64,000 nucleotides of DNA from Combretum micranthum (lineage: Eukaryota; Streptophyta; Magnoliopsida; Myrtales; Combretaceae): NCBI GenBank assembly GCA_024138025.1, contig JAMXBD010001102.1, positions 1 to 64,000 on the forward strand, written 5' to 3'. How positions within the stretch are numbered: position 1 is the first letter of the stretch; every line of letters begins with the position of its first letter. Positions 1 through 11,859 of the stretch are shown in pieces. Below the pieces are notes generated by a model that saw nothing but the letters and a program-made list of their open reading frames with translations, was not told the origin of the DNA and ran no database searches. The translations under genes and the position numbers were made by a program.

Positions 1-1
1 T

Positions 2-512
2 CTACCTTTGGATTTGATAAGTAGACCGATAGCAAAGGCAGAAAGCTTGAGGGGTAAAGTGATCACAGTAGATCCAGAAAGTTCACCAAAAAGCAACTGA
101 ACATCTCAAGAAGACTTTAAAACAACAGAGGATTCGAGGCAACAAGCATCGAAAGGTCAAATCGTTTAGTCCAGGAGATCTGGTTTGGATTCATCTCAAT
201 AAGGATCGGTTCTCTAACAAGAGGTCACATAAACTATCTCCCAGAGCAGATAGATTGTTCAGGATCATAGCAAAAATAAACAATAATCCTATAGGTTTGA
301 GCTACCAGGAGACTATGGCATTTTCTACTACATTCAATGTCTCAAATCTTTCACCGTACACTCTGGAGGATTCATATGAAGACCCATTAGATTTGAGGGA
401 AAATCTTCCACAAGCCCGAAGAGATGATAGGAATCGAGCTACTCAAGTTACAAGACCAATTACCAGAGCTAAGCTAAAGGATTGCAGAATCTTTTATTAC
501 AGGTTCCACTAA
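2..512 (+). pseudogene. Ty3/gypsy pol 3' end (integrase C-terminal tail), relic
   Basis: This is the end of a retrotransposon polyprotein that continues to the left of the window. From base 2 a short frame resembles the integrase segment before the C-terminal domain (PLDLISRPIA). From about base 90 another frame reads through GDLVWIHLNKDRF, then FNVSNLSPY, and ends in PITRAKLKD before a stop at 510-512. GDxVWVHLRKxRFP, FNVxDLSPY and PITRARAK are hallmarks of plant Ty3/gypsy integrase C-termini. A frame change near 60-95 and degraded residues show it is no longer functional. No chromodomain is visible. The family call is firm; the exact lineage is not. Confidence 0.85.
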
Positions 513-559
513 ACAACATGGAACCAGACGAAGTTTGCTTAGTTGATTCTTTTTCTTTG

Positions 560-1075
560 TATGGGTGTTATATTTCAATGAAATCTATTTATCTGTACGT
601 CGGAAAATGTAGCAAACGAAGCAAATGAAGTAGCAGTTGAAGACCGACACTTTCTTTCAAGGTCATTCCTCTTAAGGACGCTTTCCTTTAAGGAACGTGA
701 CTTTATTAGTTATTTCATTTTATATATTTCTTAATTTTGATAGGTATTTTTCCTTTTCTTTTTTTGGAGAATTATTATAAATACCTATTGTAATGAGAAC
801 TTGGACAGTTTTGGGAGTTTAAAACTTAATTGGAGTCTTTTCTCTCTAATTTTCATACTCTTATCAATTCGTTGGATTGTGGCAAGTGACGACATTAGAA
901 TTTGTTGTGCGTAAATCAACAAAGACCATGCTAGAACTGGTCTTTTACTAGTGCATCATTTCCGGGTAAGAGTTTAGGGTTTATCTAGTCGTTTGGTTCA
1001 ATAACTAAATTCGTGCGTTCATGTTCTTATTGTTAGAACTAATTGTCTGGTAGAGTCTCACTTTAGGCATATCAC
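560..1075 (+). mobile_element. Probable 3' LTR of the Ty3/gypsy element ending at 512
   Basis: The stretch follows directly on the pol stop. It holds a TATA box (TATAAATA, 776-783) in a pyrimidine-rich setting with a plausible transcribed leader after it, as expected of an LTR promoter. I could not fix either end: no partner LTR lies in the window and no target duplication was found, so the limits are estimates. Confidence 0.45.
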
Positions 1076-4000
1076 TTATCATAAAATTCTATGGTCCATC
1101 AAAATTAACGGGATTGTTCCTATATGCTATTTAACGGTTTATATTCATATTCAATCATGATTGTACCATTAAATTTGTTAATACCCTTACCTTTCACAAT
1201 TAATTCTTTCTCCATAATTGCACTCTTTTCCATAGAACGTCATGTAATTTTTAAAATAACCTTGAATATCATAGATCACACGTTACAGTTTATCAATGTG
1301 TTTGATTATATTTTTTGACATAAGCATAGTGACAAATGTTTTTACTAAGGAAAGAATAGAAGAATAGTTTTATATTAATGTCCAATATTTGGAAAAAAAA
1401 TATAGTCAATCTTTTTTAATTTTTGCGCACGCAGCAAGTGCGTCGACTACTAGTTTACTTTAATGAAAGAATTAGGTAAAGTTATATTTTAGGTTAAGGA
1501 TCCATTTCCTTCCTTTCATTACCCAAACACATAAATTTCTCTAATAATCATTCCCTCTAGTTTCCTCCCTTCCTTGATCCTTTCTTCCGATGACCAAAAA
1601 AAAATCGTTCTTTTCTAATTCATTTTATCATGCCAAACAAAGCCTTAAACATTGCAAATGGATGCTATGAGGGATGACTATTTAAAAAAGTATATATATT
1701 GAATGATTATTTATCATTCCAATCTATTAATAGCAATTGGAAATTTTATAAAATAGTCTTATTAAAATGAAAAAAAAAAAAAAAAATAACAATCTATTAT
1801 TGATAATTATTAAACAAGCTTGTTTCTTTCAACAAAATGAATTGTATATAATATGTAGAAAAAGTTTTCCATTTATTTTTGTAATAAATGCTCTATATCA
1901 TGTTTTATTATTCTTGTTTACATAATACTTGATTGAAAAATGGATATAGTTGCTAATAGTTTTATAGTCTAATAATATCAATTTTGATCCTTTAAATAAA
2001 AATATCATATTCGAATCTCCTCTTCCCATTATAATCATCAAAAATATATATTATAATCATTTTTACTATGTGATTCTAATATGAGATTCGCCTAAAATCC
2101 ATTTTTATAAAGGTTTGTAACTAAATAAAATATGATTTGTATATGGAAGTTATTCTTTCTTAAGATCAATGCTTAAACTTGCTATTTATTAAATTATTTA
2201 ATACTTACCTAATAAATTGTCCAATTTAATTAATTTATATATGGAAAATAATCAATAACAAACAGCTTTTTCCAAAAATTTGAAAACAAATATAGAGATT
2301 TGAATAAATTATTAGTCAAAAAATTGATACCAATAAAATAAATATTATTATTTATAAATTAATAAAATATTAAATATTAATATAAAATAGATATAATATA
2401 ATGAAGAAACAAATTTAGCATTGGAAGCCGGTGGGATCTTTCCTTTCCTCAAATACTGGCAGGAAGGAAGTCATTCTCAAGTTGTCTTAGTCTATTCGCA
2501 CTGGCACTAACACGCGGTTAATGCCCGCAAAAACAGATTACGTAACTGGTTTTTCATGGATTAGTGATCACACCCAGTTTCCTAACATTGGGAAGGACAC
2601 GGAATGATTGTTGTCCTGAAATTCCTGTTTTAATTGTCTCCCACCAACCATAACATAATAATAAGTAAATTATATAATTTAATATAAATATTAATTTTAA
2701 ATTATCATATGCCCAATTATAATTGGCTGAGACAATATTAAGACAAATATGAAAAAGAAAATATAATTAAATTGATTTTGTGCATTATTATTAAATAGTT
2801 TACATGGCTTATTTCTTATAAATTACAACAGGTACGGCTTTTATCATTATAACAGAAATCCGAATCTGACCTACCCTATCCGGAATATGCTTATTAATGT
2901 CACTGGATTATTTGACGAATAATTGCTATCTCAAATTTTGCATTTTAATTATGTCTATATCAATATGACACATTAGCAAATCAAATAATCTAATAAAAAT
3001 ACCGATTATTGAAACTGGTAGGAACTTTATCATAATTAGCTAAAATGGTATCGAAATAAAAGTCGTTCACTTGATATAAATAGCTATTCATTCATTTCTC
3101 GTTGACGTAAAGTGATATTACGTTGTTTACTCGAAAAAATGGTAATTCATAATGAATTGCTATTACGTAAAATATGAATAACAATTCATGTCTTCAATTT
3201 CATAGTCTATTTTTTAACTTTATCATAAATACCCTTATTCTGAAAATAACACTATACGATATTCTCTCACTGTAATAAATATAGAGGGTATTATAGATAT
3301 TTTAACTTTTATTCTAATAATTATTTGTTTTACTTTTTACACTAAACGAACACTGTAATAATCATTATAATTATATTATATTCCTTTTGAATTGAAATTT
3401 TATTCCAACTTATTCCATTCAATGAAATGAACGAGATGTGAAAACCGTAAAAAATATATGAATTCATCAAGTTATTAGTAACTTAATTAAGGTTATCACT
3501 ATTCAAATCTCCCTCTGGCGAATTGCAAATCAAAATTTGGTACACCGATCTTGAATATAAGGTTAGCGAAAAAGGTCCTTTCATTGATGTTTGGCGCCAC
3601 ACGGCAGTCCCCAAGACAAGACCAAGTTGCAATTTTATGTGGAAATGATAACGATGGTTCCTGCACATTTTTTTTTTTTGTTTCTTTCATTATAAAAAAG
3701 AGATTTAAACTTGACACCTTTAACTTAAAAGCCAGAAAGATATTACTAACTATAAAGTCATTGACATTTTGTTTTAAATTATATTACTTCTCCCAGTCTT
3801 TATTTTAAATTATCAAGATGTTTTTATAATATTTAATTATTTATACAAATTTTTAGGGGATCTAAATTTTACAATTGAAGACCCACATGTATAATTGCAA
3901 TATTTTAATATTAATTAAGGTTTGAAATAATAATTTTTTCACATAATTGATGGTTACTTACTAGTATTTTTAATTAACTTACAAGAAAAAATGTAATATA

Positions 4001-5607
4001 ACATTGCCATTGTCTCTAAGACACTCCAAAGGATACTGCTAGGGACGGAACTAGGATTAATAGACCAGAGACCATCAATACCATCCAAACTACTTCCATA
4101 TTATTATTACTATTATATAAAAGAAAATCTACAATTTTAAAATTTTCAGATTAAAGAAAAAAAGTCAAAGTCTAATTAGTCGCTTTTTTCAGCAATACTT
4201 CTCATCATCTTTTCTATAATATAATGCATATGCATGTTATGCATGACACGTATTACCAATTATATGGAATAAGTTTCATATATTGCGATTCAATAATTTA
4301 TATATAATATATTATATGTGATATAAATAAAATTTTATCTATGAATTCTAATATAATTAATATACAGATTAAATTATATTAAATATAATTTATATCTATA
4401 TATATATGGTATTTTATATGATTTAGATGATGTTTCACGTTTGATTATGTAAATTATATTTATTATTTAGTATTCCGAATAATTGAAGTTAAAAAAATCA
4501 TGAAAAAATAAGATAAAAAAATAAAATGAGAAGAAGACAACACTATATAAGATACACTGATATTTAAACAAGTACTAAAAAACAAATTATATGATCAAAA
4601 GAAAGTAACAAATGAGAGAAGACACAATATATTATATATAATAAAGACTTTCAACCTTATTTTGGGAGCAATGATCATAATTATGCACTCATATAATGAT
4701 GATGGTGTATGTGATATTTCTGTGCTATAAAATTAATAATATTTTATGATGGTTTTTACTCTTTTACTATTGAAAGCAAAAAAAGTAAGTCGTACTCTTG
4801 AGATGATAGTTTTAGTGTTTCAAGATATGATATATAGAAAAAGAAAGAGTCTAAAAGTCTCATTCTTTTTTCGACAAATTTAGGCATGTCATTGACATAT
4901 AAGTCACAGACATAATAAGTTAAAATATTAAAATTAGATTTAAATAAGTTAAAAGATGAAATAATATTTTATTTTATTCATAACAGAGGAAATTCTAGAG
5001 TATAACCAGCTATTATTATACATGTGCACAATAATTAAGATATGTTAAATTTTTAAACGTTGAACAAAATTATTTTGACAATTAATATTCTATAAGATGG
5101 AAAAAGAAAACGATATCGATAGCCTAATAAATATATATTAAAAAATTGTATAATGCATATGATCCTTCTCCATTATCTTTACCATCCTTCTTTCGTACTT
5201 TTTTTAACAAGTGAGCCAAATAAGCTAATCCAGCCCATCATAGGCTAGCCTACGGGCTATGGCCCATTTACCTAACTCTATACACTGCAATGCTATGCAT
5301 TTGTCACTTTTATTAATGTTAGGAATCTAGCCAAAATAATAATAATTATAATAATAATCATCATCATCATCATCATCATCATCATGGTGATGTTGAGAAC
5401 AACATTCCAAATTGCAATATATACATAGCCTATATCCTCTCCCTTAGGATCATTCCTCTCATGCTGTGTAAGTCTTGGTAAGTAATGTTCAAAGATAGTT
5501 TCCCCATGTCATAGGAAAGATTTCGGTACCATAACTTAAAAACTTATAATTATAGGATAGAGTATGTCACTTTAGCTATTTGCCAATAAAGAGTTTGACT
5601 AGTAAGC
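1076..5607. other. AT-rich intergenic DNA, no supported gene
   Basis: Long AT-rich DNA with homopolymer runs and no ORF showing conserved protein features. Two short stretches, about 2420-2645 and 3500-3670, are less AT-rich and could be relics of unique or genic DNA, but I recognise nothing in them. Small ORFs at 3483-3808 overlap on both strands and look like chance. Confidence 0.6.
5358..5385. repeat. (TCA)n microsatellite
   Basis: About nine uninterrupted TCA/ATC trinucleotides, directly after an AAT-rich run. Confidence 0.95.
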
Positions 5608-8600
5608 TATAAACCTTAGATTTTATGCCAAATTTTATGTTTAAACCTTAGAAAGAATTAGAAATCCTAAAGTCAACAATTTTATAGTAAATCGTAGTGT
5701 TTTTAAATCCGATAATCCTGCACTCTTAATCCTAGAATAATAAAATTGAGATAATCATAGAATATAGTTCATAATAATATATGAAAGCCTAAAAAGATTA
5801 GATTCATTGAAAATTAGTTCGTTCGGACCCGAACGAGATCAGATTTCAAAATCGGGTTCTGGACACGGCCAATGGTAAAAATATTATAATGACATCATTA
5901 GAATTGTAATAATATAAAGATTTCAAAAATATCAGTTTTATAATTTTTCAATAAGTAAAAATATCAGATATCGTACTTTTACGCGTATTTTTTTACTATC
6001 GGTATTAATTTATCTTATCTACTATTAATGTCACTATTCACTACTATTCATCTATCTCTACTTATTCTTACTACATATACACATATTTCTTACTTTTTTC
6101 ATTTTCAAAACAACTTTATATCATCATATCTCACATCTTAATCACTTTTCATTATAAAAATACAAATTAAATAATTTTTCCCCTCAATTTTTCTTTTTCA
6201 ATTTATTTTATCACATCTAATTTCCCTCCACAAATCTCTATAAATACCCTATCTCCCTTCATTTCTTTCACACACTTTATTTCCTTAACAAAACTCTCCC
6301 AAAATATCTTTACAAAATTCCTCTCTAATTTTCTCTTCCAAACTCTTTTTTCTCTCCACAAAAATACTACCCACATTTTTACCACTATCTCTCTTCTTCT
6401 TCAACAAACACATAACCTTAGGTAAAACTTCTCATATTTATTCTTCATGTCATGTAACTTAATATGACCATAGTGTATATTTCCTAAACCTATAAGGTTA
6501 TGGAAGTAACAATATATTTATATATTGTTTTTATTCATGCCTAACTTCCATTACGATACTATTGTAATTATGTTATTATATTGATATTGTTGTTATTATT
6601 GCTTCTAACCTAACTTTATATATTATTATGTATATGCATATCTATATATTTCTTAGAGCCTAAACACATAACCTTTTCTTTTCTTTTTTCTTTTTGGAAC
6701 TAGTCAATTCTTTGTTTCTGGATGCCTTGATGAAGTTAAGACTCTCAATACTTGACATTACTATTATGATTATTTGCTTCTTATCTCTCTTTCTATCTTA
6801 TTATGTATTATTCTTATCTTTTTTATGACTACATAATCATATTCATACATGACCAAGTTGTTATTGTCCTAATAAAAATAAAAAGGGTTCTTTCTTTAAT
6901 AAAGAAAATAAAAATAAACAATTTGTCACTTGGCAAAGATTTCTCCATCAAAAGACTTAAATATTGTTTTTAATAAATTCCTTTCAACAACTTAGACAAG
7001 CTCATCACAAATTTTTTTTGTAAAGAAGATTTCTTCAAGGATTTAACTAAATAGATAAACACTCTCTTTTCAAAAATGTAACATGAAATTTATTAAAACC
7101 TTAATGTTGATGATTCTTTGTTATGTGAATTTTTCTTAAAAACTTATTTATAAGATTTTTATCAACTTCATAATAAAAGCCAAGAACTAAACAAGTTTTC
7201 AAAATTAAGATAGAAATCAACTCACTAGTTCATAAACCAACTTAGAAATATAAAATTTACCAACAACCTAGGGAAGAAAAGGTTCTTAAATTAGTAAACT
7301 TATTTTCTAAGAAAAAATAAGCATATACTTAACACCAAAACATTAGATACTACCAACAACTTAAGAAAAATTTTGAAAACTTCATTTTTATTTTCAATCA
7401 ATAAAAATAGATTTGGTAGATATCCTAAAAAGACTAAGTTTTTGAAAATTAATTTATCTTTTGAAAAGTTAAGAATGAAATTATAATAAGAAAGTACTCA
7501 CTCATGACAACTCAAGAATTTTTAAGCTTTCTTCCCAACAACTTAAAAAAGGCTTTTAAAATATCAATCTTTCCAACTCTTAAGATAAGTTGTTTATAGA
7601 AAATCATTGTTGAGACAATACAACTAAAATCATGCATTTAAAGAATTTTCAACCATAAAAATATCTATATGTTTGATTAAGATTTTTGGATGAAGTAAAG
7701 TTTGAAAAATTATTTTTTGAGAGCTGGGAAATCGTGACTATTGTATACCCTACAATTTATACACCCAAATGACCTTTTATGATAAAAATAACCTTAGAAA
7801 TGGATTGATCCTTTCGAGTAAGTGGAAGACGACATATAATATGTGAAATTCTGAGCTAAAATGAGCAAGTTATGGTCATTTTAGGTTGGACTTTCACTTT
7901 ATGCGATTGTTGAGAACTCAGTGAAATAGAATTAGCAAGTTTAAGTAGAACTTCCATGAAATACTCATTTTTGGTATTTCTTTTGTTTAGGTAACGTGGA
8001 GACCAAGTTCTTGTAACTGAAGATTACTACAACTAGAAGTTTATCCACACAATGGCCGAGTGAGTTTATTTTCTACATTCTTGAACTTATGTTTTTGCTT
8101 GTAAAATAGTGACATTAGAATTAAGAAAAGATAAAATGGGAAAAGTGCATGTGTTTTACATATATGAGTAAATTTATGTTAAAGATATCATACAGGAATT
8201 GTCCATAATCAAATATGATTGATATGTCTACAAACTCTATGATCACCCTTAAATTATCTAATATTATACCATGAGTACTTAATTAAATTGATTCATACAT
8301 ATCAATGAGTCACATTGCATTCATTACTATACACTTGGTGGGATAAAGGTATTGTAATGAAGTCCGTAGAGCCCAAAACTCTACATAATGGCGAATGGTC
8401 ACCCCAATTAGTTTAACGGTGAGTAGACACCCGAATGAACTACATTGTAGCTGCTAGTAGTAGCTTGAATAAACTACAAATATCTTGTTTGCGAAATGCG
8501 GTCTTCGCGGCTTGGAACACCTAACCCCGAATGGAGAGGTTAGTCCATTCAACACATGATCTTTTCGGTAACTCATGTGTATTGTCTGCTCATGTGCATT

Positions 8601-9171
8601 GTTTGCTCGTGTGCGTGTTGCATTTCATATGTTTGTCTTAAATAACTTGTTGATAATTGATTTGTGCGAGTACTTGATTGTGGAAATGATTCTCACTAAG
8701 CATATAAGCTTATACCCCCTTAGATATCTTTTGCAGCATACATACCTGTGGCAGACGCCCAATGGCTACTTTACGAGGTATTACCTTTTGAATTAAGAGC
8801 TTTAGATAGAAGTCAAGACCTAGATGTATACGGAGATATAGACATAGACATAGACTTCTAAGTAAAACTTCAAATATTTATTTTGAAGAGAAAGACTTCG
8901 ACGGACTAAGTTATTTTGATGACGGTATGCACCCTTTAATACTTGTAAGACTTTTTGTATTTTGATTAAGTTGAACTGTTATGATTTCTATTCTTAATTG
9001 CTATTTTATATTTTCTTAGATGGCTTGTTTCAAAGTTTGGTCATCTATGATCATGAACATATTCTTTACACCTGATATCAAGGCTTTTGGGATGACTAAG
9101 GGTATCATACTTAAGCTTCAATATTAAGTGTGGCGGACTGTTGCATTTAGGGTATCCTTTGAGGAGTGATA
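5608..9171 (+). mobile_element. Degenerate solo LTR (A1) of the giant-LTR family
   Basis: This 3.56-kb block is collinear with the reverse complement of the LTRs of the intact element at 46369-58262. Its left end (TATAAACCTTAG) matches the LTR start TGTAAACCCCTAA. A block at 5820-6000 matches the GGACACG/GTAAAAATATT region. A promoter TATAAATACCC lies at 6239-6249, as in the intact LTR. The right end shares GTGTGGCGGACTG and closes in GAGGAGTGATA, against GGGGCGTGACA in the intact copy. No primer site or gag follows on the right, so it is read as a solo LTR. The flanking bases (TAAGC/GGAGT) give no target duplication, which fits age or imprecise ends. Confidence 0.8.
6239..6246 (+). promoter_or_regulatory. 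TATA box of solo LTR A1
   Basis: TATAAATA followed by CCC, at the same place in the LTR as the TATA boxes of the intact element (49346-49353 and 57560-57567 on the other strand). Activity today is unknown. Confidence 0.5.
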
Positions 9172-9402
9172 GGAGTCTTTCGTAATTGTGAATGGGCTTG
9201 TAAAACCAAGAATGGTAAGTAGAAGGACAAAGAATTATCTAACAAGACTATTGATGCGTGGGTTAGTGATGTGTATGAAGGAAGCAAGAAGCAATGATGG
9301 CATAACATAGACCAAAGAGTTTATGTGTTCATATTTGAGTAGATATCCTTATAGTAACTCGTAGGCTATCTATAGAGGATGAAATTGATCAAATCGTGGA
9401 GA
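9172..9402. other. Flank between solo LTR A1 and the hAT element
   Basis: Less AT-rich DNA without a recognisable ORF. With 10717 onward it probably formed one continuous target sequence before the hAT insertion, because the hAT 8-bp duplication joins them. Confidence 0.5.
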
Positions 9403-9994
9403 GTGGACATTAGGGATGCAACTAGGCGAGTTGTTATAAAGTACTCGATCCATTCAATCCATTAAAAACCTTATAGAGTTTAGTACGAGTTTGAAAATAA
9501 TTTTGTAACCCTCTAGGGTTTTAGGTTGGGTCGCAAGTCATAATTATGACCCGATAGAAAACCTAACCTAATAGGGTATTATAAAACATACAATAAAACA
9601 ATTATAAAAAATGTAAATTCAAACTAAAAAAGAAATGCTAAGAAAAAAAAATTATGGAGACATAATTTTAGCAAAAGACAATTGTATGAATTATTTTTCG
9701 AGATGGTATTTTTATAATTTAATTAGATGCATGAACAATCCATGCATGTATATTTCTTAATGTTCATGTCTTCTTTCTAATTTTACCATAGAATACACTA
9801 ATCTAGATTTTGTAGTGTATACTAAAAATGTTATCTAGTTGAATTTTTTCTCTTTTTTCTTAATTGAAATAAATAAGAAGATGGAATAAGTGAATTCTAT
9901 GATTTTGTCACATTGACATAAATCCTTTCAAAAATAAAATCAAACAAAAATAACTTCAAAAAATTAAAAAAAAAATAAAGAGAGACCCTATTGG

Positions 9995-10549
9995 TGCAAC
10001 GCTTCGGAACTTTGCTTATCGAGGTATTATCCGCTTTGACCATATACCATACAATTTTGTCCTTTGATATCAGTGCTTTCCAGGAGGTCTCCCATCCTAG
10101 GATTGCTCTGCTTAGAACACTCTTAACTTTGAAGTTCTGACGAACTCTAAGCCATTACACCAAAAGGTACCTCTATGATTAAAGTTCTACCATCTATATT
10201 TGAAGAGTATTACATACTCTCTCATTTATAGAACCGATGTTCTTGTTAGTTTCATTATACAAGTGCAGAACCACAACAAGCAAGGAGGACACTCTTTCAC
10301 TTCTGACTAGTGAACTGCTCTGATACCACTTGTAACGCCCTAAAACTCTGCCCATCGAGGTATTATCCACTTTGGAGACACGCTACATGATTTTATCCTT
10401 AGTGCCAACACTTCACAGGTGGTCATCTATCTTAGGTTGCTCTGTGCATAAAATGCTTAACTTTGGAATTCTGATGAATTCTAAGCCATTACACCAAAAA
10501 GGCACTTCTGTAATTAGAGTTACACCATCTATATTTGAGGGTTATTACA
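9995..10549 (-). mobile_element. Cassandra-type TRIM retrotransposon with 5S-like LTRs
   Basis: Two direct repeats of about 220 bp, 9995-10214 (3' LTR) and 10331-10549 (5' LTR), flank a 116-bp interior. On the - strand each LTR carries a stretch resembling plant 5S rRNA: CAGAACTTCAAAGTTAA and ATCCTAGGATGGGAGACC, against the 5S consensus CAGAACTCCGAAGTTAAGC and TAGGATGGGTGACCTCC. That is the defining trait of Cassandra. The element ends TGTAA...TTACA (left copy TGCAA). It has an initiator-Met primer site at 10317-10328 and a purine-rich tract next to the left LTR. Flanks ATTGG/ATAGG match at four of five bases. It encodes no protein and depends on another element's enzymes. The LTRs have diverged noticeably, so it is not recent. 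Confidence 0.9.
10317..10328 (-). other. Primer binding site of the Cassandra TRIM (tRNA-iMet)
   Basis: Reads TGGTATCAGAGC on the - strand, complementary to the 3' end of plant initiator tRNA-Met, two bases inside the 5' LTR. Confidence 0.9.
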
Positions 10550-10716
10550 ATAGGCCAGGTCAGCCTTAAACCATATATGTGTGGGTTTTGGTATGACAAT
10601 AAAAAATCTTATATGGTTTTAGGTCGTGTTTAAGACACCAAATAGGAAAAAATGGGTTATGTTCAGGTTTCGTATGACTTATCCAGATCTGTTCCAATTA
10701 TATCCCTAGTGGATAT

Positions 10717-11650
10717 CCATAGTAGGAAAGTTCTCCGGATATTAATGGAGGGTATTCTGCCATTAAGGCATCTCTCGAGATTTTCAAGGGTATGCTGGGA
10801 CAGATGGGAAATTAGCTCGATTGTGTACCTTTGAAGGCGGCTTGTAGACATAGATTAGAAAACCAGTAGGAGATGACTGACCCATTGCTAAGTGCAACAA
10901 TCTGGTTTGTCTTCTCAAATCTTCTCTAAGGTTTCTCATAAGTTGGACATAAGCCTCAATAAATCGGTCTGTCGTCTATGTAAGATGACCCAATAGTTTA
11001 CATCAGTTAGCCAAAAGGCTAGAAAAGGTTGGACAACTCATACGAGGTACAAATTGAACTCAATATTTACATTGTACTAGCTTGCCTCTAGGCTCTACTA
11101 TCCAAATATTGTTATATTATATTCCTTTGAAGGGAAAAAAGTTATGAAAACAAATTATGTAGCATCATGCATAGGTGGCATGCAACAAATTTTTTTTTTT
11201 TTTTATCGCAACTCTTGCAGGCATAACAATACAAAGTGCTTAATTAGTTTATAATTTTTAGTTTAGCCTCATTATTAACTTAAGCTCACCTCCTTATGCT
11301 AGTGATAAAACATGAATAGTTAGGTCCCTGGCTTGGGATCACTGAGGAAATTTGCAATAGATTACGTATCATTGATCGTAAAATTAAAATTAAATATATA
11401 GATAATTTTATCAATCACTAAAATTATTTTTCTTCTTTACCTTTCATTTCCTTTATAAATTATCAAATATATAATAAAAATTCTATGTATTTTCATTTTC
11501 ATCCATTTTTATTTCCGCTCTTTTCTTTTTGTTTGTTTCCACTGCTTTCCACCGTTTATAGAATTGCAAACATAGCGGTAAAGTATCGAGTTTATATTGG
11601 GAAGCCGGTATCATAATCAATTGAGCCCCCATAATTATAATAGTTTTTCT
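10717..11650. other. Intergenic DNA upstream of the zinc-finger gene
   Basis: Mixed-composition DNA. The block 10717-11110 is less AT-rich and may be a relic of a repeat or gene, but all frames are broken and I recognise no family. From 11110 to 11650 it is AT-rich with poly-T runs (11190-11203). Confidence 0.5.
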
Positions 11651-11704
11651 AGCTGACACATAAAACTGACCTCTAACCCATGGATGCTAAGAAATGGAGC
11701 TTCA

Positions 11705-11725
11705 GGCCCAAATAGGATAGGCCCA
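11705..11725 (-). promoter_or_regulatory. Paired site II motifs upstream of the zinc-finger gene
   Basis: Two GGCCCA boxes (11705-11710 and 11720-11725; TGGGCC on the - strand) lie about 140-150 bp before the start codon. Site II elements are bound by TCP factors and are common upstream of plant ribosome-biogenesis and growth genes. A CT-rich 5' leader (11817-11834) follows. Regulation is inferred from the motifs only. Confidence 0.45.
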
Positions 11726-11859
11726 TACAGTCTGGTCTTCAGCTTCAACGCCACCCTCCAAAAGACCCACCATCGTCATCTCTCATCACCCCCAAAACCC
11801 CAAAACCCTCCGACAATCTCTCTCTCTCTCTCTTCGCCACTGTGAATTAAATTGTAAAG

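Larger units (their letters stand above)
9411..10708. mobile_element. Non-autonomous hAT-like DNA transposon, with a TRIM inside
   Basis: The left end starts TAGGGATGCAACTAGG. The right end, read in reverse complement, starts TAGGGATATAATTGG, so the two form a short hAT-type terminal inverted repeat. Flanking 8-mers are GTGGACAT (9403-9410) and GTGGATAT (10709-10716), seven of eight matching, as expected of an aged hAT target duplication. No transposase reading frame is present. About 555 bp in the middle is a separate Cassandra insertion; without it the hAT unit is about 740 bp. It was mobilised, if ever, by a transposase supplied elsewhere. Confidence 0.78.

Noticed and set aside
1490..1640. 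MITE fragment rich in TTCC motifs
   Set aside because: Resembles subterminal MITE text but shows no paired inverted end.
3508..3670. Possible gene or tRNA-like relic in a less AT-rich patch
   Set aside because: No tRNA consensus boxes and no conserved reading frame could be found.
5603..9176. Target duplication for solo LTR A1
   Set aside because: Flanks TAAGC and GGAGT do not match; the LTR call rests on internal collinearity alone.
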